A DNA stretch of 64,000 nt from Polytrichum commune (Eukaryota > Streptophyta > Polytrichopsida > Polytrichales > Polytrichaceae): contig OX485807.1 of assembly GCA_950295325.1 (NCBI GenBank), forward strand, positions 34,380,440-34,444,439, read 5' to 3'. This document shows positions 35,032-46,545 of the stretch, piece after piece; positions within the stretch are counted from its first letter, which is position 1; every line of letters begins with the position of its first letter. The position numbers and the translations under genes are program-made. The notes under the pieces were generated by a model, which ran no database searches, was not told the origin of the DNA, and saw only the letters and a program-made list of their open reading frames with translations.

Positions 35032-35807
35032 CTAAATCAGCAGCGCAGAAACTCTTCGATGTGCATTATTCTCCTTTATATGCACGGTTCACATGTTGGA
35101 GGCTTGTGCCTTCTCCAGTTACTTTTGCAGTAAAATGAATTGGACATCATGATTATAGTATAATATGCAGATTAAATCTACAGTGGGTTGATGTAAATTT
35201 GTTGATTTTCATTACTTTCATTATATCAACCAAATGTACTCTACTACAAGAGTGAGAAGGAGAATGCCATGAGATAGATATGTAGGTTTTGTGGCCCTGA
35301 TTCTTTTCTTGTATAAATTGTTACAAGAATTGCTGGTCAAATTTCATCTGTGGAAAAGAGGTTACGTATGGTTGGTCTTTCGTCTAAAGTGACCCTTAAG
35401 CATAGGCTGCTTATTTCAAAGTACGCTGTCTAAATTATCTTTGAAATCCATCTTGTTGTATCCATTGGGACTGTTCACATAAACTATTGACCACCAATGA
35501 GTGATTTGAATGAATGAAGTTACATTATTTACCTTGTATATTTTCACAGTAAATACATGTATAATGTAGAATTTCTTGAGGTGGTTAATTTAATCATGGA
35601 TAGAAATTATATTGAGGTGGTTTAAACTCTTTGTTGCATGGATTTTGCATCTATGCTATGAGATGAAACTATTTATGTTCTAGAGTTGAATCATGGATAT
35701 GAATCAGAACTTTAAACTTAATATAGTGGGACCAACTACATAGGGAGCCTGTGGGCAAAAAAAGAAGAGAATAGCAACTTAATAGGTTGTAGTATGAAAG
35801 TGCTCTA
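35032..35807. other. 3' flank of the PP2C gene
   Basis: AT-rich, presumably 3' UTR followed by spacer up to the pogo-like element. No open frame of note. Confidence 0.4.
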
Positions 35808-36960
35808 CAGTCTAACCTCATTAATATGACACTTGTTTATACGACACCCTCGATATTACGACGCATTTTTGTGAAACCAAACTTTTTAGTCCAGAACTCC
35901 CTCTTTTATATGACTATGAAACTCGATAATACGACATTTAGGATCTCTATTTTGCCATATTGAAGAGGTAGTTATTGTTAAAATTTCTTTCATCTTTATT
36001 ATGTACATCTAAAATACATCCATTTTCACTTGGGGACTACTTGGGAACTTCACTTATCATTGGGAACTTAATGAGAATTAGGGTTATTAGTGTAGAATGG
36101 ACATGGTTAGGGTTAGAGTGGCCTAGTATGTTGCCTTGTACTCATGGTGATATAGTGCCATCAATATCTTGTGCACTGTCTTGCATTCTTACATGCTATT
36201 ATGTGGAGTTATGAAGTATGGAGTGAGTTAGATGTACAGATTGTCAAGGATTGTTGGAGGATGGCGCGTATACTACCTGCAACATGGAATGTTGATTTTG
36301 CCCTAGTTGATGAAAGGGAGAAGAATAGAATGCAAAAAGAATAAGATGAAGTTGGTGCTCTAATCTCAAAGTTGCAATTGGATGATGATGAGATGTCAAT
36401 CGAGGCTTACATTCAGATGGAAGGGGAAGAGATTACTGAGCTAGAATTGAGTACCGATGAGTTGGTGGATGCTACTTTGGGAACCAATTATACACAAGAC
36501 TATAATCTTAATGTTGTTCTAGATTCAGTAGATGTGGATGATGTTGCTCCACCTATAGTAAAGCTTAGTGATGCTAAATGTCATGCATCATTGTTGTCTA
36601 GTTTCTTATTAGAGAACTCCTTATGTTTTGGTGTTAATGAAATTATTAGTTTTCAAAAGTTAGAAGGGACTTTAGATAAGATGACAGTTGCTAACTTAGG
36701 TAGGCAACACCAAAGATCTTTGGACTCCTATTTCAAGAGTTCTTAACAATATTTGTATTTGTTTGGAGTTATAAGTTATTATTTCATACCATCTATATTG
36801 CTTAAACTCGTTGTACATATTTTAAAGCTCATATTACTTATGTTTTCCTATTCCCTCAATAATACAACAACTTTGTGCCATTTGTCATATTAATGAGAAG
36901 ACGATGCCTCCATAATAAGACATTTTTTGTGTTTCCCAAACGTGTCATACTAAAGTGATT
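35808..36960 (+). mobile_element. Deleted pogo/Tigger-like transposon
   Basis: The left end starts TA-CAGTCTAACCTCATTAATA at 35808. The right end region (36885-36910) holds the inverted CTCATTAATATGACA. Several CTCRATAATACGACA-like subterminal repeats occur on both sides: left at about 35818, 35846 and 35923; right at about 36857, 36890 and 36909. Between them only the tail of a transposase survives. The exact right terminus is uncertain. Confidence 0.65.
36190..36746 (+). pseudogene. C-terminal remnant of a pogo/Tigger (CENP-B-like) transposase
   Basis: The open frame begins near IMWSYEVWSELDV, continues IVKDCWRMARILP (the CENP-B/jerky-type DDE tail, usually ending TIANCWRKTGILP-like) and is acidic through 36400-36560. 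It ends QRSLDSYFKSS at 36746. A TAA interrupts it near 36342. The catalytic DDE core and N-terminal DNA-binding helices are missing. The last residues fit a PCNA-interacting (PIP-box) consensus, QxxLxxYF. The family call rests on the WR..ILP tail, the PIP-like end and the flanking inverted repeats. Confidence 0.6.
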
Positions 36961-37033
36961 TCATTTTGTATCACTCAGTAAGTTATATATCTATTGCATT
37001 TAAGTAGTGTAGTGTTTTAATTCTAAGTTACAC

Positions 37034-37272
37034 TAATTATTCCAATTAATGTGTGTTCCTATTTGGAGTTAGCTAGTGCAATAATGTCTTACTCACGAGT
37101 TCAATTTACACTAGCGTAAGATAACATATTGTTTGGATATTATAAAACATCAATGACTCTACTTGGTAAAATATTTCATCCTCTGTAAATAGTTACAGCA
37201 CTGCGTAACTCCGAATACTAACACACACTAATTGAGATAATCCGAATAGTAACACACACTAATTGGGATAAT
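37034..37272. mobile_element. 239-bp MITE with one end duplicated
   Basis: The left arm TAATTATTCCAATTAATGTG continues GTTCCTATTTGGAGTTAG. The right arm, reverse complemented, has ATTATCCCAATTAGTGTGTG followed by a second copy of the same motif and GGAGTTACGCAGTGC. A single related end lies at 15776-15830. Non-coding. Confidence 0.5.
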
Positions 37273-38860
37273 GGTATGCAAGTGGAACAGTGTCCTGGTG
37301 GTGTGAAATGAACTTGATGTTGTGGTCACTTATATAAATTTTTGGGCCATCTTGATGTTAAAGAATATCTGTTGTCAATAGACATGTATTCTTTCATGTA
37401 ATAAGAGGTAACCCAAGGATTGGCTTGGTAAAATTTGATCAATTTGGGTGTGATGTTCTTGGTGCTTGGAATTGCAATATGGTGTTGTTGCAAGGAATGC
37501 TATCATGTGAGCGGTGAGTGGTAACTTGCAAGCATTTAAAAAAAGAAATGGTTGACATTGCATGTGCAAGTGTCTTATAATAGTGGCATTTAAGGTGACC
37601 AAAATTTCAATATCCATCATTTCAATATATGAAATGAAATTCTCATCTTCTTGAAACATCAAACACAAGCATGCCCAAAATAAAAATTAAAGAATGCTTT
37701 CAATTCTTATGAGTAATTATGTATTCAAAAATATTGGAAAAAATTCTACTACCTTCAAAAACAAATGGATAGACAATCAAGACACAAGCTTTAACCTTTT
37801 GAGGATGTTTTTACAAGTGCACAAAACATATCTTGGTGGATCACATGGATGGTAATAGGTATAAAAATCATGTGTGTTAACTTCAATAATTGAAATACGA
37901 AGCATTGTCACACAAATATGTACTTTGAGCAAAATTATTGGTATGTATGTTGAAGTTTGGAAACATGCTAAAAAACTAATACTAAGACTCATTCCCTTCC
38001 TTCGCATTGTCATTTATAGTAATTGATGAACATGATAACAATTGAGTTGCATCACATTATTTAACCTCTAAAGACATGCTTAATCGTTGTTTGCTTCGTG
38101 AAATTTGGTGAACTTGCGCTACCAGCGTATGCGGATTCTATAACATGGAGAATAACAAGACAATGTGTTGCATGAGACACCGGCAACACATATATAGTTG
38201 CCTAGGACGAGTTTAACTGGGGGGGGGGGGGGCAACGAGGGACGAGTGCTTTTAATGTGAATAAGCAAATTACAATGTCCGAATATATGTAGTGGCGGTC
38301 GGTACATGTTGGCATCTGTAACTACCTTCATGTGACATCAAGATGAAAAACTTTTATGGTCCATGTGTCAGAAGGTCCATGGCAGTTTACACGTATCTTT
38401 AAATGTAAGTGACAATAGCGTGCATAACTTATGTAAGCTATATAACTTATGTCCATGGTATTGTAAATCTGCAAGTCATGGGAATGAATTTCAAACATCT
38501 GGAATAAGTAGAGAAGATCACGTTGTGACATCGCCCTGGATGTATGTTACTACGTTCAATGTGGCAATGACATGCGTTGAGCATAATTTGGACAATTGAG
38601 GCTTAAGAATGAGCATCAACATGTTGCAAATTGAAAATTGCCATTACAAGTATGCAACACACATTTCAGCATCCTATGGAAACCAATACCAGAATTGGCA
38701 ATTTATTTTGAAGAAAGCCCTTTACTTTGGTTTATGCCCAATGGTGCCATCAATTAATTCTTGACACAATTTTGATATAATGGTGCACATTCCAATGCAT
38801 ACCATTCCCTACAGAATCCTCTTAATGCACATGCAAAAGAGTCACATTCTACCTATCACA
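37273..38860. other. Intergenic or decayed transposon sequence
   Basis: No gene recognised. A G13 homopolymer lies at about 38220-38232. The right part may be the 3' region of the minus-strand CACTA-type pseudogene that follows. Confidence 0.35.
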
Positions 38861-38869
38861 TCGCGTACC

Positions 38870-41560
38870 CTCTTCGGCATCTCTTATTATGTACTACATG
38901 TACATGTCTTAAAGCCACAACCCAGAACACAAATACATTCCACTATGCCACTCAAAGAACTCGCTGCAAGTACATGATTGGCCACAAAATCTGGTAGCCT
39001 ATTGCATTGTCTAGGATCTCCACTCGTGGTTTGTTGTCCACGTCAAAAATAATTGGAACTCCTTCCTTGAAACACTCGGTGACAATCACAAATCGTGCCC
39101 CCAAACTTCCGTACTACTCAATGGTGCCCTCTGTGGTGCAATCCTTGTTGCATCTTCCCCTCCCGATAATCTTTGTGTCATGAATCGAGATGGAAGAGTT
39201 CCATAATAGAGCCACATGGATATCCTACTTGAGGTGGGTCCCTTGTTGCCACTTTCGCATGTTCTCATGTTGGTACCACTTGCCACACGAGTCTTCAACA
39301 ATGACACATGCATTGCTTAAGCACAACAACGTGAAAAATTCCAAACCTGCACACAATCCAAGCTGGGTATTTTCCACACAATCTGTTACTATTGTGGCAG
39401 CCACAACCATTGCATGCCACAATCCATGTCCAAATGCTTTCAAAAATTTGTCCCAAATTGGCACATGCAAGCACATTCACGCACGTGTGATGAAGAAAAA
39501 ACATTTCATACTTCACCCCAACACCAACAACCTGCACCGTTCCGGAGGCATGTGTAATATTCATTGCAGTCATGACACCCAATACTCAGACATGCAAAGC
39601 AAATCCACTCAAACTCATAGTGACAAAATGCGTACATTTTCCAACGACTGTTTTGAAATATCTTGAGAGACAACACGACCACTCCTTGTTCTTCCATGGA
39701 CAATTGGACGACCCTCTTCAAAGTTCACCTTATGCTCTGGGTATAGTCCAACATACATCCAACACACACCTCTACACTTAACTCACAATCTTTTGTGGCC
39801 ATAGGTGGAATTTCGGATGCATGCATTCACTAGAAAGGTTCTCACAAAAATTGCTTGAATGTTTATAATAAAAATTGCTCAAAACAATACTCTAGGCCAA
39901 CTTACCTTCTCCCCTGTTCTTGCCTTTTTCCCTCTTAACGTTTCCTTGCAAACTCAACAATGTCACGGCAGGGTCCCACTGAGGTGCATGCCCTTGCCAA
40001 ACGTCCTTAGGTCCACATGACAATGTTCCAGGAGACTTCAAGCTTGGTGCCAACTGATCCTCCTTAGGTCCACGAGAATGTCCCAAGAGACTTTGAGCAT
40101 GGTGCCCACCAACTATGCAACACTTGTGTGTTCAGGACAAGATCGTCACAATCCTTGAAGCACTCCTCAAGATCCTTCTGGGGTACCTTCTGAAATTCTT
40201 GGGCGCATGAGGCAGCCATCATCGCCATCCACTCTGAAGGTCATGTGGGCTGGCTCACTATATCAGGTGATTGGAGTTCATCAATGATTTGAGTAGGCGT
40301 GCAGCAAGGCGTCGAGGGGCCAATTTTAGCACTCAACAAATTTACCTAGTGTTGCAAGTACTCCACCTCTTCCACCAACCTTGAGTGATCACGTCTTGGT
40401 TCTGTGCATCAAAAACTGAATTCGTCATAGGAGGCATATTGCCCTGCAAGCCACCTCATTAGCCCCTGCATGGCATAGTTCCTATCTATGATCAGTGTGC
40501 GCAATCTAATGACTTCCACCCCAATGCTAAACAATTCAACAATGTGCAACAACGTTTTAAGGGAGAGTGCAATTCACATCAATCCACTCGCATGTCAGCC
40601 CCCCGGACGATTTTAGTGCCTAACATTCATCTTTGCTAGTTCGAGAACCTCAATTTGAAATGAATTGTCATCTCCACATCCACATCTATTTCAAAATAGA
40701 AGCATGCATAATATTCGAACCTTGTTTGGAGTTCCAAGCATAGAGTGCCCACGGCCAAAGCCATGGCCGACCACTCCCGAAGCCTCAATTCCCTTTCCTA
40801 TCGGAACGCAAATGCACGCAACCTGTTGGCCACCTACACCTCGGTTTGCCGGGCTTCACATGCCAACAACATATTGGCAGGTGTTGTAGTTTGTCATGGC
40901 AGCTCCAACATTTGGGGCTTGCGGGAACGGTGAGCACATCAATCCCATTGAAGGATCTGCAATGGTTGAAGTAGGATTGTACGTTGAAGCTCCTTGGCGC
41001 CCTCCCTTGTGTCCACGTCCCTCCATGAATGCACATGCACAATAACAAAGAATTAACCTTTTGAAAAACATCAAGGTACTCTGAAGACCTTGCTGAGGTT
41101 GAAATAAAATGGGCGAAAACAAACATGGGGGGTTGCGTGGGGAGCCCAATCTCAAACTTCTTCACAACAAAGGAAACACACAAAGGACTGAGACGGGGAG
41201 CCACGACTGTCAATCCGTCTCAAGCTTCTTCATAACAAAGAAAACACAAAGGACTCTTGCTCAAGGTATTGGTTCTTGGCACAAAACCTGGGACCTACCT
41301 CACAAGTGGGATAAAGGAGGATAGTCATGAAATGGTTACTTACCGCGCCTCATGCTAAGGGAGGGACTGTAACTATGTCACCTTCTAGATGTTGGCCTCG
41401 ACCTCCACCCATGGCGCTTGCAGCTCGCCCTCTCCTCCCACCACCTCCACGTCCTCTACGGCCCCGACGCACATGCGATTCACTCGTTGCATATTCCAAT
41501 CAAATGTGTTATAGAGATGGAGTCAGGACATAGAAAGGCAGCATAACGATGTATCTCAAA
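38870..41560 (-). pseudogene. Decayed CACTA (En/Spm)-type second protein (TnpA/Ptta-like)
   Basis: Read right to left: an Arg/Gly-rich N-terminus (RRGRRGRGGGGRRGR, about 41470-41430) before a donor-like GGTAAGTAACC. Then come segments about 41020-40700 and 40470-39890, the latter containing LVEEVEYLQH and ending ...GKNRGEG at a GTAAGTTGG donor. Near the end, about 39130-39000, is GARFVIVTECFKEGVPIIFD followed by EILDNAIGYQILWP. That ending matches the C-terminal module of plant En/Spm 'Ptta' proteins (AVG..I.WP). Several stops break it. A minus-strand TATA lies upstream at 41590-41599. Family call by eye. Confidence 0.5.
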
Positions 41561-41589
41561 TAACTTTCTTAGTGAGGTCTGAGCCTCGG

Positions 41590-41599
41590 TTTATATACA
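41590..41599 (-). promoter_or_regulatory. Candidate TATA box of the minus-strand CACTA-type gene
   Basis: Minus-strand TGTATATAAA lies about 90 bp before the first potential minus-strand ATG (about 41505) leading into the Arg/Gly-rich segment. Position and sequence fit a Pol II promoter. Confidence 0.4.
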
Positions 41600-43589
41600 C
41601 CCCTGGACCTCACGGTCCAGGGTCCATGTGTCAAGTCCTAATTGGCTTAGTAACTAGCGTCTCGGCCTAGGTATGATACCTAGGTCGATGCCCGGGCTGC
41701 TGGACTCGCAACCCGAGGCCTTAATTCCTTATGTCAGACCGGTGACTAACTAGATACCCTAGAGCTAAGCTAATCCGCACGTTGGCGGTTGTCCGCTATT
41801 ATTAGGACTAACTCCCATGTGGGTTAGTTAATGCAGATTAGCATCTCATCCTCATGACGGTTAACCGAGGTTGCTCTAGGTAATAAATGATTACCTTAAC
41901 AAAATGCATGATTGGCCAGGGTGTTCCATTTATCCTCACCACCATCCTCCACATATGTCCGCCGAGACGTCTTTGCTAATTTGTCGCTCCTGGCCGCATG
42001 TAACTGGAGTTCAAGAAGCGCCAACTTGGAAGTTGAATGCATATGAGACTTCAAAGCACACTACTTGCTATACAACAATGCATAACACATGAGAATGATA
42101 GCATGTGGGGGTCATGGAGTTTCCCACCATCGACATTGCCTCTCAGTGGCGGCGGCAATCATTGAACATGATTTGAGAGGATCAAGTAAACGGCGTAATT
42201 AATTCTGAGTTTGTAATTATGTCTAATCACACTCCATGTTGTTGTATTGACATGGTTGCGGAGCACTCGCCCTTGTCCACCTCTTAGTAGTGTGACCCAA
42301 TCATAAACAACGTGGCAGTTTGGTTGGCCTAGCTTGCATCTTGTATATGTGGACGTGGACGACGCATATGTATGGATGGTTCCCTACGTGGACGTCTTCT
42401 TTGTTGTTAATGTGTTGCTCATGGCGGGTACATTTGAAGGACATGTAAGATAGTTGTTCTCGCTTGTCGTGCTAACTCGAGCGCGGGCACCTAGGGTTTT
42501 GGACACAGTCTACATAGAGTGAGAAAATGGTGATGGGCACATGTGCATCTTCTACCGAATTCACTTGTTTGTGTGGAGAAGATGGGGTGCAACCAAAATT
42601 GTTGTCTTGTGAGCGATGCATTCTAGCCTGAACATATGCAGAACCACCTCGCCAGAGCAGCGGCCACTGCTTTAGGGTCTAGTTGTTGTTGATTTCCCCA
42701 TAGCGTTCACCGGTCCCCATGGAAGGAGGTGGCACACAACAACATCCACTTGGACTTCTTCATAGGTGTAGAGCGCGTGATGAGAAGCTACTTCAACGGG
42801 AGGAGTTGGTGGCAATGGGGTCCGAGTGACAGTGGTGCCCTTGCCGGTTGTGTTGCCGGACAACTCAATTGTTGCACTCAACACTTTTTAGCCACCTATG
42901 CAGGTTTGGAAGACATGAATGATGCACAGCTAATGTGTGGGTAAGTACATGAATATCTTCATGTTTGGTGGATCCGCTACATTTTTTCTATAACGTGAAG
43001 GTTTGCTAGTGCAATTTTTTTTCCAGGTTTGTTGCATTACACCCAACAATATTTTCTATTGTCAAAGGTCTGTGGATTCAATTTTCATAGTGCGAATGTG
43101 GTTGTGATTTTTAGTTCGTTCATCCAATCTGTTCATCCATCTTAGATTCATTCATCGATCTCTTAGAAGAATGTAGAAGATTCGTAGAATCACTCAACCA
43201 TAGGGTTGATATTAGGACAGTAGCGCAAGTAGAGAGCATTGTCGTTACTAGTTGTAGAGTAACTCATGAAGTGAAGTAGTAAAGATCTAATTTCATACGT
43301 GAATGTTGTTTATCTTCTACGGATTGTTGTTTGTTGTCTGTGCATATTCGTCAATACATACAAAAGTGATGCGAAAAGTGGTGAGCTTTGTCGTGTTCCA
43401 AATCACGATTGACTGAACTATAGGTCTTCTTGTGTTCCTTCAATGTCATGCAATCTGAATGCTTGGACATTTTGTACCTGAATCTTTTTGAGATCAAAGG
43501 ATGTCTGCTGATTATGTATGCCTTTCAATACACCCATTAGTATTATGTCTAATCCCCACAAATTGGCGAATTATGTTTGTGGATTGAAG
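41600..43589. other. Spacer between divergent transposon pseudogenes
   Basis: No recognisable protein on either strand. It probably contains the promoter side of the tnp2 gene to the right. Open frames around 42670-42945 on both strands have no clear motif, though an N-terminal tnp2 exon could be hidden in them. Confidence 0.35.
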
Positions 43590-46545
43590 CATGATTTCAG
43601 ATCTTGTTCAATGTACCTAGTGCCTTTCCTTTGAAATTGGTCGTGTCAGGTACGTTCAATCCTTTGGTGAAGTGGCAATTTTTTGCGAATTTTCCTCGAA
43701 TCATGCAAAATGTGGCCGACTTACCAGCGTGAAGGCATGTGGACAAAACATTTGTTGATTTTGTAGGCGACACATGGAACCTCAGGCTAATATTGAGCAC
43801 TGATGGGGTGAACCCCTTCTCCTTGAAGACAACCACATGGTCCACGTGGCCAATTCTCATTTTTATTCTATTCACCTTGCTCATTTTTGGTCCAAGTGCA
43901 TCGTCATCGGCCACTTTTGACACATTTCTCGCTCCGGTCGTGGATGAGCCGAGAACATTGTGGAGCCTTGGAGTGTGGGTGTATGGTGCACTTGCAAGGG
44001 GAATAAGCATTAATTGTGATGAGGGTTGTGTGTCTATACACGGTAAGTGATTTCCCAGTTTTGGGCTTGATTAGTGGTTGTGCTACGAAGGGCTATGAGC
44101 CTATGTAGCATGCCCTCATTGCGACCCAAGCACAAGGGGAAGGTACTCACATGAGTTAAAGAAAACAACTTATGATTGCCAACACCGCAAGTGGTTGGAC
44201 ATTGGCCACCCGTTTTGTGATGCAGTGGAGGCCTTTGATGGGTTTCCGGAGTATGGACAAACCCCTCCTTCTGTTACCGCAACCCAAATATTGGAATAGG
44301 CAACAGAGCGGGATAATTGGTTAAAGGATGGAAGGCGTGTGAAAGCAGTAGACCCGGTACGGCGGACTGGATTAAAGAGTCAGAGCTTGCTTTATGTTCT
44401 ACCTTATTGGGAGGTATAATTTTTTTGGAAGAATTCATTTTTGAGTTCCTAGGGGTCTAGGTCATTGGATTTTTATAATTTTTATAATGCGACCATTGTA
44501 TGTGAGAATTTCATGCCATGTTGGGCACATTGGTGTGTTTTGTTTGCATTCGAAAAGGGTTGGGAAACATTGTATGTTGGAGTACGGTGCGTGTGAAGCT
44601 AATGGGGTCTGTGGGTGTGGGGTGGGTGTTTGGCATAAAACTTGTTGATCCACCACACTTTAGACGTGATGCATGTAGAGAGGAATGTCACTGAATATGT
44701 CATGAGGACCATCATGGGAGAGAAGGACACAACTTCCATGAGGGAGGACATGCGAGCACTTCAAATTCGACCTTGGATGTGGCTTCAAGATTGTGCGGAT
44801 GTCCCTACAGGAAGCAAATTAAAACCGCATGCTCCATATGTTCTACTTCCAGTTGACAAAAAGGTGTTGTTGTCCTCCATTCAAGAGTTGGGGTTCCTTT
44901 TTGGTTACTTAGCTTGCGAGAGGAAGCACGTAGTGAAAGGTAAACTGCAAAGCCTAAAATCGCACGACATGCATGTTTTGTCCCCACAAATATTGCCCAT
45001 GGTACTTTCACATGTCTTGCACCTATCGGCTCGTGCTGGGATTATTAGGTTGAGTACTGTGTTCTAGAATATGTGCTCAAAGGAGGTGAACCCCCATGAG
45101 ATAGATTGGCTAAAGCAATATGCTGCAGAGTCGCTTTGTATTATGGAATGTTGGTTTCCCCCTAGTTTTTGGGACATTATGTCACATTTGATAATCCATC
45201 TAGTGGATGAGCTCACAATTTGCGGGCTAGTGGGGTGGAGGTGGATGTACCCTATGGAGGGATATCTAGGTGTGCTTAAGAAATATGTGAGGAATAGGTC
45301 TTCGCTGGAAGGATCAATGGTGGAGGGCTAAATTATAGATGAATCTCTCGGGCTATGTACTGAATACTTACAAGGCTATCCTTACACTCGGAGACGCATT
45401 TGGGATGATGAGGAAGAGGTTGGCATGAGCGGTGTGCAATTGCAGGGCAGAAGGAAGCCAAGGGGGCCGACAAACATGGAATTGAGAGACACACATCTTT
45501 ACGTGATAACAAACTCCACCGCAACAGAGGCATACCATAGGCAAGCATGGTCTTCTGTGTAGTTTTCCATTTTCTAAATTTGCAATTTGTTTCATTTCTT
45601 GACTATGTTGGGATGTGCAATGAATAGGTTGATGCTAGGGAGAAGGTGAATGAGCAAAGGGTTGCGTTTCGTAGAACACATGTGGGCCGGAGGCAGGGCC
45701 ATATGCAAATTGGGTACCCTCCCGAGCTAGCCACAGTTCCAGAGTATGCGCAATGGTTGCAAAGCCGAATTAAAGGGGATATGGCAGAGGGGCGCCCCAT
45801 TGATACATGAGTATTATTTTGGCATTCCCACTAGATTCTCACATTCTAACATTCCGTAGCTATACAACATTTAGGTAGTACTACCGAGCTGCAGAGTCGG
45901 ACACAACAGAAGGCTTCAAGACTTATAACTCTAGTATTGCATTGACATGCATGCAAGCATGCCGATTGAGCAGAGCAGATGGGAGCGTTGTGGAGGCCAC
46001 TCTTTCATACATGGGGGTTTTGAGGGAAATATTGCAATTAATGTACCAATAGACCATTGTCATTTTATTTCGTGGGTCTTGGGTGCCTCCCAACGAACAT
46101 GGAAATGCAACTCTGAAACAAGACATGTACGGATTTTGGATGGTCAATTTTTGGAGAAAACAGAGAGCAAGCCAGGAACAATACGTCTTCCTGACACAGG
46201 TGAAGCAAGTTTTTTTTTCTTCTTGTAGATGATCCAGTGGAGGATGGGTGGAAGGTGGTCCTTCAAAGCAATTGCCGGAGTGCTCGCATCATGGATGCAG
46301 TAGAGGGTGGAATCCTTGGCGCTGGCGCAATGAATGTTGAATTGGAGGCGACTCGCAATGTGTGGGGCAATGTGATGAACATTGTTGAAGGGCAAGGCCA
46401 ATTGGAATTGGTGGAGAATGAAGCTCATGGTGGGGCATGAGTTCCACGCACATTGCAGACCGAAAGCGCATGGGAGGGAAGGTGGTTCTCAGGACAGTTG
46501 GACTTGGCATCTGATCACGATTGCGATGTAGAGTTTGGAGAGTGA
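43590..46545 (+). pseudogene. CACTA (En/Spm) tnp2-type transposase, broken
   Basis: Segments in order: 43600-44050 (FPRIMQNVADLPA, then LSTDGVNPF, then FDTFLAPVVDE); 44150-44415 (HRKWLDIGHPF, LLYVLPYWE); 44638-45330 (HTLDVMHVERNV, LKSHDMHVLSPQILPMVL, PPSFWDIMSHLIIHLVDE, WRWMYPMEGYLGVLKKYVRN); 45628-45808; and 45880-46440 with a DUF4216-like part (YMGVLREILQL). These follow the order of plant tnp2 proteins, the cut-and-paste recombinase of CACTA elements. In-frame stops include TGA near 43730 and TAG near 44298, 45066 and 46049. The gap 44415-44638 may be an intron or insertion. Confidence 0.82.

Noticed and set aside
39190-39666. 158-codon plus-strand open frame
   Set aside because: The minus strand of the same DNA leads into the En/Spm-type C-terminal motif; the plus-strand peptide is Cys/His-rich by composition only, with no regular zinc-finger spacing.
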